A stretch of 64,000 bases of DNA from Fulvia fulva (taxonomy: Eukaryota; Ascomycota; Dothideomycetes; Mycosphaerellales; Mycosphaerellaceae): contig NC_063020.1 in NCBI RefSeq assembly GCF_020509005.1, positions 3,162,001 to 3,226,000 of the forward strand, given 5' to 3'. The notes below the pieces were generated by a model, which ran no database searches, was not told the origin of the DNA, and saw nothing but the letters and a program-made list of their open reading frames with translations. Shown piece by piece: positions 1 to 8,700 of this stretch (position 1 is the first letter of the stretch; each line of letters begins with the position of its first letter). Made by a program: the position numbers and the translations under genes.

Positions 1-90
1 AGTATAGAGTATGTTTAATAGCAAATATAAAGAATTATAAAGGCAAAGCTATAGAGAGAAGACCTAAAAGACTTGCCCTTATATCTATTA
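1..90 (+). mobile_element. Copia relic, segment 1 (integrase N-terminal side)
   Basis: AT-rich decayed sequence lying immediately left of the Fot1/pogo relic. It has the same base bias (CpA depleted, TpA and TAG enriched) as the Copia sequence that resumes at 1258, where the integrase core continues. I therefore take it as the part of the Copia element just upstream of the DNA-transposon insertion. The rest of the Copia 5' end would lie outside the window. No 5' LTR is visible. Confidence 0.5.
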
Positions 91-100
91 ACGTGCTTTA

Positions 101-130
101 CTACCGAGCGGGCTATACTACCGAGCGGGC
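101..130. repeat. subterminal 17-bp repeat, left end (2 copies)
   Basis: Two direct copies (the second partial) of a 17-bp unit reading CTACCGAGCGGGCTATA sit just inside the left terminus of the DNA transposon. The same unit occurs in inverse orientation at the right end, so the terminal inverted repeats carry an internal short tandem array. Confidence 0.85.
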
Positions 131-1183
131 CACTTTTGCTAAGAACTGTACTACTTCTATAGATACAGCTATATAACTACTATTATAGCGTATATTGTCT
201 TTAAACGAGGCCAAACTGACCTTAGCTGTCTAGGCCACGAAACGCGACGCGACAATCACGAATCGACTTGCTATAAAGGTAAACGACGCGTCTCGAACTA
301 TACTAGGGTATCGATTGAATAGACGACGTCCTCGGGGTGACTACGAGCCTAATTCGAAGAAGCTTCTAGAGCTAGAAGAGAGGGTAATACTTGAGTATAT
401 AGTCGAGCTAGATCTTAGAGGTTTCCCGCTATTAAAGGATAGTATACGAGCAATAGCCAATTTATTACTATAAGAGAAGGGTCTTAAGCCCGCTAGTCTC
501 AATTAGATAGACAGGTTTATTAGGCGGCATCGTGAGCTAAAGGTTCGTATAACACGTAGATACGATCGTTAGCGAGCCCTAAAAGAAGATCTAGACGTTA
601 TCGAGAAGTAGTTCTTACTTATACGTAATATAAAGGAGAAGTATAGTATCCTTAACTAGGACACCTATAACTTCGACGAGACAGGGTTTATAATAGGTGT
701 CATTACGTCTTAGAGCGTCGTTACGGGTTTAGAAAGGCGTAGTAGAAAGAGGAAGGTCGTTTAATAGGGCAATAGAGAGGGAGTAGAGAGATAGCGTATT
801 AGATAGCTCTTATACGAAGCGAGATTAGTAAGCTACGTAAGTCTAACGAGGCCCTTATATAGCGGAAAGCACGAAAGCGCAAGTACATTCAGTCTAGAGG
901 GTCTCTAACCTTCGATAAGGCGTCGTAATTAATACCTCTAGAGGATACTAGGAGGTAGGAAGTAAGTAGAGAGTCGCTAGATAGTGTTCGGCTAGTACTA
1001 AGGCTACGACGCTATAAGCGATATAGCGAGTCGGGGCATAACGTACGTACCTATTAAGTAGACTCGCTAGATAGCGACGAATCTGAAGAGGAATTGTCCT
1101 CCTAGTAACGATTCTATAGGATGTCGTCGTGTTAAGATACCGTCGCAATTAAAGTAGAAGTAGTATAGTTCTTAGTAAAAGTA

Positions 1184-1251
1184 GCCCGCTCGGTAGTATA
1201 GCCCGCTCGGTAGTATAGCCCGCTCGGTAGTATAGCCCGCTCGGTAGTAAA
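1184..1251. repeat. subterminal 17-bp repeat, right end (4 copies)
   Basis: Four head-to-tail copies of GCCCGCTCGGTAGTATA (the last with a changed final base) form the inverse complement of the left array but with two extra copies. The two ends of this transposon are therefore asymmetric. The flanking arm (about 1163-1183) still pairs imperfectly with 131-158. Confidence 0.85.
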
Positions 1252-1257
1252 GCACGT

Positions 1258-3292
1258 TAATATATATAGCCCACTACTAATATTAAGACTAGGATTTAAA
1301 TAATAGCTTAAGATTGCTAATAACTTCTCTAGGAAGAAGTAGACCTTTCCTCTTAGGAAAAGAGAAGATGCTCTAGTTACTCTCTAGAACTAGAAGATTA
1401 AAGTAGAGAGAAAATCATTAGCGTAGCTAAAAGTAGTAAGGCTTAATAATATAAAAGAACTTATTGTATTAGTAAAGTAGTAGGCGAAGGATTTAGGGAT
1501 TAGGCTCGAGCCGACTAAGGTATATAACTCTCTATAGAATAGACTAGTTAAGAGGTCAATATAAACCTTAGAGAACTCTATAAGGGCAATGCTTAAAGAG
1601 GCTAAAATGCCGGTTGAATTTTGGCCTAAAGCACTAGAGGCCTAAACTTATATAAGGAACAAACTACTAAATGGCCTAGATTACGATAGGTTCAAAGTTT
1701 TACTAGATAAGGCTTTTAATAGTATCAAACCGACCATTAACTATTTAAAAGTTTAGGGATGTAAAGCTGTTGTCTATATAGACATAAGATCGTAACCTTA
1801 ATAGGTAAGAAGTGACGAGCTAATAAATAGGGGTAAAGAAGTAGTCTTTATTAGGTATATTAAAAACATAGCTAAAGCCTCGCTCTTTTAGGAACTAGAC
1901 ATAAGAGCTGTTAAACAATATATATATACAGACTTCTTTAAGGACTAGCCTAGAGGTGATATAGGTCTTAATGTTCTAACATTAAATCTACTAAGTAGTA
2001 CACTAGCTAGGAAGCCCTTAGGAAGGCCGAGGAAGAACGTATCCTTAGGATAATCTACCTACTATTTAGGCGTCTATCAAAGTACCCCCAAAATAGCTCA
2101 GCTAAGAAAGCTGTTTATATAACTTCCCTAACCTCCGGAGAACGTAGGAGAATTTCAGAAAATCGATTAGCTAATTAAGACAAGCTCCCTAGATCCCTAG
2201 GAAATAGACGATACTAGGTTATAAGTAACGGTCCCTAAATCATCCCTTAGAAAGAGAAAGGCTGACTATAATGTTAAGGGCTATAACATGAAACAGAAAG
2301 CCCTAAAATCTATAGTCCCTAAGCCTGAACTAACTACTAAATTAGGAGAAGGAATGGACCTCTTAGAGAACCTTACTGCTTTTTACTAAGCTTTCTTTAT
2401 AGCTATATAATCAGTAGACAGTTCAATACTATAGGATAGCAAATTCCTAGAAGAAGTTAAGGAAATGGCCTTTATAGCAACTATAGAAGCTATTATATAT
2501 AAGTAAGAGATCCTAATTCCAAAATCCTATAAGGATGCTATAAATAATAAGAAATAGGGACATCTTTAGAAGGAAGCAATTCAAAAGGAACTAGATGCTC
2601 TATAGAGTAACAACACCTAGGAACCTTCTGTTCTACTAAAAGGAGCAAATCTAGTTACATTAAGATAGGTCTTTAATATTAAGGGAAGCATTAGTAGAGC
2701 TATTGAAAAGTTCAAGGCTAGACTAGTTATAAGAGGCTTCTTACAGAAGTTTAGTGTTGACTTTATAGAGACATTTGCACCTATAGTAAGACAGGATACC
2801 CTTAGGGTGTTTATAGCTATTGTATGTAAGAAGGATCTTTATCTTTACTGAGTGGATGTGAACAATGCATTTATAGAAAGCACCCTCTATAAAGATATCT
2901 TTATGTTACTACTACTAGGAGTTAGGCTTCTACTAAACATAGTGTTCAAAATCCTCAAAAGCTTATATAGACTTAAGCAAGTAGCTAGAGATTAGAATCA
3001 ACTCTATATATCAAAGCTTAGAGAGATTAGATTCACATAGTCAGAAGTGGATCTATGCCTACTTATCTATAAGAAGAGGGAGATCATAATCCTTATATAT
3101 ATAGATAACATTCCAATTGCTATACTAAAGTTAATAGATGTTCTCTAGTTTAAAAGAGAACTTGGTAAGATCTTCAAGATCAAAGATCTAGGTGAACCTA
3201 AAAAGATCATTAGCATAAGAGTTATAAGGGATAGGAAGAGAGGAATCCTGAAACTTGACTAAGGATACTTTGTTAGGGACAGCCTAGCTAAG
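1258..3292 (+). mobile_element. Ty1/Copia retrotransposon relic, segment 2 (integrase and reverse transcriptase)
   Basis: Read through its stops, the plus strand gives a Copia polyprotein. The integrase core end (about 1325-1700) shows a motif of the NFSRKK type, then RLVKRSIQTLENSIRAML and FWPKALEA. The C-terminal linker follows (about 1700-2150). The reverse transcriptase (about 2590-3290) shows TFAPIVRQDTLR, VDVNNAFIE, SLYRLKQ and a YIDNI box in place of the catalytic YxDD. TAG stands where Gln or Trp is expected many times, the pattern made by C-to-T change at CpA, i.e. RIP. The element is dead. It is cut at 3292 by the first Gypsy insertion and resumes in frame at 10515. Confidence 0.85.
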
Positions 3293-3476
3293 TGTCACGG
3301 GCAGCCCGCGACCCCTCACTGTAGCTGCGTCGGCCCGGCTGAACCGCGGACCTTCTGCATCGGGTTAGCGCGGCTTGGCTTTACTTTATAACTTCGCCGC
3401 GCCTCGCGCTCCTCTTTCGTAGCTTCGTAGAACAACAACTATCTCATTCGGACCCTATGGTACGCGCGCCCTTACA
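3293..3476 (+). repeat. left LTR of Gypsy 1
   Basis: 184 bp starting TGTCACGGGC and ending CCCTTACA, matching 10331-10514 base for base as far as I can see. It carries a TATAA at 3387-3391, followed 40 nt later by GTAGAACAA (3427-3435), the likely start of the transcript. Confidence 0.95.
3387..3391 (+). promoter_or_regulatory. TATA box of Gypsy 1 LTR
   Basis: TATAA in the middle of the LTR, 40 nt upstream of the GTAGAACAA segment that pairs with the primer-binding site. The second Gypsy element has the same spacing (41 nt), which supports this as the core promoter. Confidence 0.6.
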
Positions 3477-3478
3477 GT

Positions 3479-3487
3479 TTGTTCTAC
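3479..3487 (+). other. putative self-priming primer-binding site of Gypsy 1
   Basis: TTGTTCTAC begins 2 nt after the left LTR and is the exact reverse complement of GTAGAACAA at 3427-3435 in the LTR. No TGG-initiated tRNA-like site is seen at the LTR edge. In Tf1-type chromoviruses the mRNA 5' end folds back onto the PBS and is cleaved to prime reverse transcription, and this arrangement fits that model. Confidence 0.6.
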
Positions 3488-3612
3488 CTTACTACCCAGA
3501 TCGCGGATCTAGGTAAGGGACGCGTAACAACAGGAACAGACAGAACCGCAGAACTCGAGAACGCGCAGAGCCGCATCAGAACACAGAACACGGTAAGGCG
3601 CACAGCGCGCAG

Positions 3613-5739
3613 ATGCCTAGAGAACGCAACGCGGCGACACCATCAGCAGGTGGTCGCGCGCTCGTAGACAGTCAGGATACAGGCACCGTCACGCCTCCCC
3701 CGAACCCAGACAACATGACTTCACAAACAGCGAACGGCGGCATGCGACCGCCACCTAAGCCTAAGGGCAAAAGCAAGCAGCGCACATCTCTTTTCCCCGA
3801 CCTCTCCTCTTTTCCTCAGAGTCAGACACAGGACGACAACCGGCGGGTCACAGTAGACACCGGTGTCGCGCTACAACAAGAGATTGATAAAGCTTACCAG
3901 AAGGCCTTCGAGCGAGAAGAAGGTGGTGAGATTGACTTTACAGAACTGTTCGAGTTCAAGCTCGAAGAGAACCCAGGCGGCGACCCAGACGAGGTGTATC
4001 TATCACTCGACGAGGCAGAACACATTCTCGCATCCGAATACCAGAATGTCACCCCAGACAACCTCACGACCCTTGCATCCCAACACCCGAAGACCACCCA
4101 CGACTTCGTGCTACAAGCAGTCAACACGGCAATTACTAAGGGCAGACAACTCGATGTAATGGAGCGAGCCAACGACTTCCAGAACACCCAGTACACCACG
4201 CTGTACACCGAATACGACCGCATCTACAAGATGCTGCGAAGTGAAGAGCTTGTCACACAGAAAATGGCAGCAGATCTCAAGAGCAAGAAGGATTGCGACC
4301 CAGCTAAGTTGCAAGAGCTGGGGAAGAAATACAAGGAAGCCAACAACCTGTGCAAGCAGTTCAGCGAGATCTGCGAGAAGGAGAAGAAGAAGGCACAAGA
4401 TGCTGAGGCGAAGAACCAGGCCCTACAACAAGAAGTCGATGACCTGAAGGCTCGGCTTGAGGCAGGAGACACCACACAGAACGGAGGTAGGGGCCGCTCA
4501 GGCCGCCGACCCTCTCGTTCCCGCCCACGCGAGACCTCACTCGAGCAGCTATTGCGTAGGTATCGCGAAGCTGCTGGTGGAGGGGGCGGTGGCGGTGGTG
4601 GTGATAACGATAACGATGGAGACGACGATGACCGTGGCGACAATGGCCGAGGACGTGACAACGACCGTCCGCGACCAGGACCCAACAACAGTCGTGACTC
4701 GAGAATGCGCAACACCCGCACCCAGACACCACTGGTTGACCTTCCAGAACGTCTCTTCACCATTGACCGCACCCTCACTCGCGGCATGGAGATCGGCAAG
4801 GGTGTGCCCGACCCTAAGCACTTCAAGAACGATGACGACCCCAATTTCGACAGCTGGTACAGCAGTGTTCTCCTAAAGCTGACTGTAGCAACCTTCCGCA
4901 CTGAGGCAGATGGTCTGCGCTTCGTGTATGGGTGGACACAAGGTGATCCTCAGCGAAGCATCAAGCCGAGGATCCCTGTGCCTGGACAGCAGTCCTTCAA
5001 CGAGTTCAAGACTGGAGAAGAGTTATTAGACTGGATGACACGCCAATATGGCACACGCAATGAGGGAACCAAGGCTATGGTTGACATTGCTACCTGCAAG
5101 CAAGAACAAGGCGAAACCTTTGTAGCCTTCCATGCCCGCTACTCGAAGTTGCGCGCCTGGATGTCATGGACCGATGAGACCGAGCTCATGCTGTTCCGTA
5201 ACCGACTGAACCGCAAGTACTTCATCAAGACCTTCGGCGACCGCGAAGTCGACCGCCGCCTAGACAGCATGCAAGACGTTATCGAGGAGTGCACCGCACT
5301 GGACGAGAGTTTCTACGAGACAGATCGACTATACCCGCAGAAGGAGCGCCCCCGGGGCAATGGCAACTCGAACAGCAATGGCGGCCAGAACAACCAGAAC
5401 AACGGCAACGCAGTTGCTAGTGCCGCTGCCGGTGTAGCAGGTGCCTTGGTACAGCGCCCACTACAGTACGCTGGTACCAAGAAGAAGGAGGATCTGCCGA
5501 CACATCTACAGAACCTGCCTACGCTCAACCGTGAGCAGCGCGAAGACCTTAAGAAGCAGGGTAAGTGCTACCGCTGCCGTACAGGTTCTCACGTGTCGAC
5601 CAACCCTGAATGCCCAATGTATGGGTACGATGGCGACTATCGCCCACCGCGTCCACGCAATACCACGCCGAATCCGAACGCGAACCTCAGTTCCCTAGCC
5701 GCCGATCCGCGGCAGGGAAATGGCACGACCGCTGCCTAA
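3613..5739 (+). CDS. gag: Gypsy 1 Gag polyprotein
   Basis: A 708-residue Gag that would form the virus-like particle and bind the element's RNA. The N-terminal third is charged, with a coiled-coil-like Lys/Glu/Ala-rich stretch (about residues 200-285). A low-complexity Gly run followed by Asp/Asn/Arg repeats (about residues 322-360) lies before the capsid-like region (about 375-600), which has the retrotransposon-Gag look around the MTRQYGTRNEGTKAM segment. A zinc knuckle near residue 653 reads CYRCRTGSH then C; its last spacing is six residues, not the usual four. The first ATG of the open frame is used; an in-frame ATG lies at 3715. The last codons overlap pol, and a slippery site lies 22 nt before the stop. 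Confidence 0.9.
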   Translation: MPRERNAATPSAGGRALVDSQDTGTVTPPPNPDNMTSQTANGGMRPPPKPKGKSKQRTSLFPDLSSFPQSQTQDDNRRVTVDTGVALQQEIDKAYQKAFEREEGGEIDFTELFEFKLEENPGGDPDEVYLSLDEAEHILASEYQNVTPDNLTTLASQHPKTTHDFVLQAVNTAITKGRQLDVMERANDFQNTQYTTLYTEYDRIYKMLRSEELVTQKMAADLKSKKDCDPAKLQELGKKYKEANNLCKQFSEICEKEKKKAQDAEAKNQALQQEVDDLKARLEAGDTTQNGGRGRSGRRPSRSRPRETSLEQLLRRYREAAGGGGGGGGGDNDNDGDDDDRGDNGRGRDNDRPRPGPNNSRDSRMRNTRTQTPLVDLPERLFTIDRTLTRGMEIGKGVPDPKHFKNDDDPNFDSWYSSVLLKLTVATFRTEADGLRFVYGWTQGDPQRSIKPRIPVPGQQSFNEFKTGEELLDWMTRQYGTRNEGTKAMVDIATCKQEQGETFVAFHARYSKLRAWMSWTDETELMLFRNRLNRKYFIKTFGDREVDRRLDSMQDVIEECTALDESFYETDRLYPQKERPRGNGNSNSNGGQNNQNNGNAVASAAAGVAGALVQRPLQYAGTKKKEDLPTHLQNLPTLNREQREDLKKQGKCYRCRTGSHVSTNPECPMYGYDGDYRPPRPRNTTPNPNANLSSLAADPRQGNGTTAA

Positions 5740-5757
5740 GCGTGGTAGACAGCGGTC
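5715..5757 (+). promoter_or_regulatory. -1 ribosomal frameshift signal, Gypsy 1 gag/pol
   Basis: A canonical X XXY YYZ heptamer, G GGA AAT (5715-5721), lies in the Gag frame. A 5-nt spacer and a perfect 8-bp inverted repeat follow: GACCGCTG at 5727-5734 and CAGCGGTC at 5750-5757, with a 15-nt loop. Slipping back one base moves ribosomes from the Gag frame into the pol frame, which is open here, before the Gag stop at 5737-5739. The geometry matches known viral -1 frameshift signals. Confidence 0.8.
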
Positions 5758-8700
5758 ACCCGAACTTCCTAGGACAGAAAGAGCATGAGATTGAGAGACA
5801 CGGAACGCAAGAGACGGTAACAGACTATAGTGAGGAGCTTAAGATATCGGCATGCGCACTGGATAAGCAACAGCCAGCTGTGTACCCTCACATAGTGTTA
5901 CCCGTAATGATACAACAGAGAAAGGCTCGAGGCCTTGTAGATTCTGCTTCCACCTCTCTCTTTCTTGACTGGAAATTCACACGCAAATACACAATACCCC
6001 TGATCCCTTTGACGCAAAGCCGACGACTAACACTGGGAGATGGAACGGCCACTGCGCGGCAGATTACACACGCGGCCCCTGTAGACGTAGTCATAGGCGA
6101 TCATCACGAGCAAATGTTATGCTACGTCACCGACCTCGAATACGACATCGTCTTTGGCCTGCCGTGGCTTACAGCGCACAACCCAAACATCTTCTGGGAG
6201 ACAGGCGAGGTGGCATTCAGGTCGGATTACTGCTTTGGTCACTGTCTACAGAATAAGACACCGACAACAGTGCAATCCCTGAACCACCGCGAGAAGAAGA
6301 AGCAGGCACCAGTACGGTACGGACCAGAGCCCTTCACTGGAGATGTAGCGAGCTTCACAGCAGGAGGAGCAGAGCTGAATGCCTCATCATATGACCTGGA
6401 AGACATAGACGATGAAGAAGTGGACTGCCAGGGCGTTTCTCAACGCGCGTGGGGGATGTACGCGCACCGGCCTGGGGCTGAGTGCTTCTACATCATGCCC
6501 ACTAGGCGTGAGAGCGACGGCGGAGAGCTTAAGCTGAGTGCAATGGCTGCTGATGATCTGGACCAATTCTTGAACAAGCAGTTCAATCACAACCCGAAGG
6601 AGAAGTTGCCGCCAATGTACCACGATATTGCGGACGCTTTCTCAGCTAAGGATCATGAAGGACTCCCACCTCACCGACTAGGCGTAGATCATGAGATTCA
6701 CATTAAGCCTGATGGTCCACAAGAGCCACCATACCGCAAGCCCTACGGCCTAGCTGAGAAGGAGAACGAGGCAGTTAAAAAATGGCTAGACGAGCAAACA
6801 TCTGAAGGGAAGGTGCGGAAAGCAGGGCAAAAGACGAACCAGTCTCCTGCACCAGTGCTAGTGGTACGTAAGCCTGGAGGTGGGCTGCGTGTTTGTATCG
6901 ACTACAGAGGATTGAATGCGATCACTATCAAGAACCGGTATCCGATTCCCTTGATACAAGAGACGCTCAACCGCATGCACGGCAAGAAGTACTTCACAAA
7001 GCTGGACATTGTAGCAGCCTTCAACAAGTTACGGATAGCTGAAGGGCACGAGTGGTTGACAGCGTTTGCGACACGATACGGCATCTACGAGTGTCTAGTG
7101 TTGCCATTCGGCTTGTGCAACGGACCAGCATCGTTCCAATCATACATCAACAAGGTCTTGCAAGAACACCTAGACGACTTTGTGTCGGCCTACCTGGATG
7201 ACGTACTTATCTTCAGTGACACCTTGGAGGAGCACATTGAACACGTGCGGAAGGTTCTCACCAAGCTACGCGATGCAGGACTTACAGTGGACATCGACAA
7301 AAGCGAATTCCACCAACAGAAGGTGAAGTATCTTGGGCTAATCATAACCCCTGACGGCATCGAGATGGACCCCGAGAAACTCGAATGTATTCAGACATGG
7401 GAAGCTCCTGAGAACCTGAAGGATGTCCAGGCCTTCCTTGGATTTGCCAACTTCTACAGGCGATTCATCGAAGCATTTTCGCGCATAGCTGCTCCTCTCA
7501 CAAACCTGACCAAGTCGGACGGACCAAGCAATCACAAGAACAGAAGGATTCAATGGTCACTAGATTGCCAACGAGCCTTTGACAATTTGAAAGCTGCGTT
7601 CAGCAAAGCCGGCATGCTCGCACATTACGTGCCAGGCAGGGAAACAGTAATAGAGACAGATTCTTCAGATTTTGTGAACGCCGGCGTGCTTTCGCAGTAT
7701 GACGAGAATGGTGTGCTACATCCTGTGGCCTTCTACTCGAAGAAGTTGAGTCCACAGGAGTGCAATTATGAAATCTATGATAAGGAACTGTTAGCCATCA
7801 TCAAGGCTTTTGAGGAATGGAGACCCGAGCTCGCCTGCGAGGCAGATGATGAGGACTCACAGCCAGTCAAGATTTACACCGACCACAAGAACCTGGAATA
7901 CTTCATGACGACAAAGCAGCTAAATCGGCGACAAGCGCGTTGGGCTGAGTTCTTGTCACAGTTCAACTTCAAGATAATATACCGTCCAGGACTTCAAGGT
8001 ACAAAGCCAGACAGCCTGACGAGACGCAGCCAGGACCTTCCGCAGGGGGTGGACGACCCTCGGAACCAGCATCAGCATCAGACATTGCTGCCTCCTAAGC
8101 GATTCCTTAAGATCGCCTCACTACAGGCAACAGTAGAAGATGCGCCGGAAGAAGAGGAACCAGTACCGCTAAACCCTGAAGCTGAAGAGTTTATGCCTAC
8201 AGAACGAGATGCGCCTACTGAACAACCGGCGACGCGTGAAAGTCAGCGGGAAGCCGAACTCGAGTATCGAATGTCGACGGCGTACGTAACCGATAACGAG
8301 CTCAAGACCGCGATTAAGGACCTGCAGAAAGACCGCACTCCTACACTGCTACAGAGAGCGAAGATTCACCCAGCACACTGCAAAGTGGATGGCGACCTGC
8401 TATATGTTCGAAACCAATACGACGGCTGGAGCTTATGGGTACCAAATGACCAAGCTTTACAGACCAGGATAATCAAGATAAACCATGACGCTCCAGCAGC
8501 AGGCCATCCAGGACGAGCTCGCACTTATGAACTCGTAGCACGTGAATTCTACTGGCCTGGATTAGCGAGATCCGTGCGCAGATACACCGCGAATTGCCGC
8601 ACCTGCCGTACAACAAAATCTCTGCACTCCCAGCCACTAGGATTACTACAGCCACTTCCTGTTCCAGATCGGCCTTGGAAACACATTGCAGTCGACTTCG

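Larger units (their letters stand above)
91..1257 (+). mobile_element. Fot1/pogo-type (Tc1/mariner) DNA transposon relic, RIP-damaged and internally deleted
   Basis: The element is bounded by inverted repeats starting ACGTGCTTTACTACCGAG and flanked by TA on both sides (89-90 and 1258-1259), the target duplication of the Tc1/mariner superfamily. The interior shows a CENP-B-like helix-turn-helix stretch (around 500-580) and the pogo DDE signature YNFDETGF (around 668-692) on the plus strand. Trp and Gln codons are turned into TAG. Text resembling the transposase C-terminus follows closely (around 800-950), so most of the catalytic domain is missing; 1.17 kb compares with roughly 1.8-2 kb for full Fot1 elements. 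It cannot encode a working transposase. It interrupts the Copia integrase and so is younger than that element. Confidence 0.8.

Noticed and set aside
948..1148. 66-residue open frame on the minus strand at the left end
   Set aside because: It lies within the decayed pogo-type element, opposite its transposase remains. Composition is that of RIP-altered sequence.
4224..4901. Long open frame antisense to Gypsy 1 gag
   Set aside because: Shadow of the low-complexity Gag coding strand (Ser/Pro/Arg runs mirror Gly/Asp/Arg). No domain.
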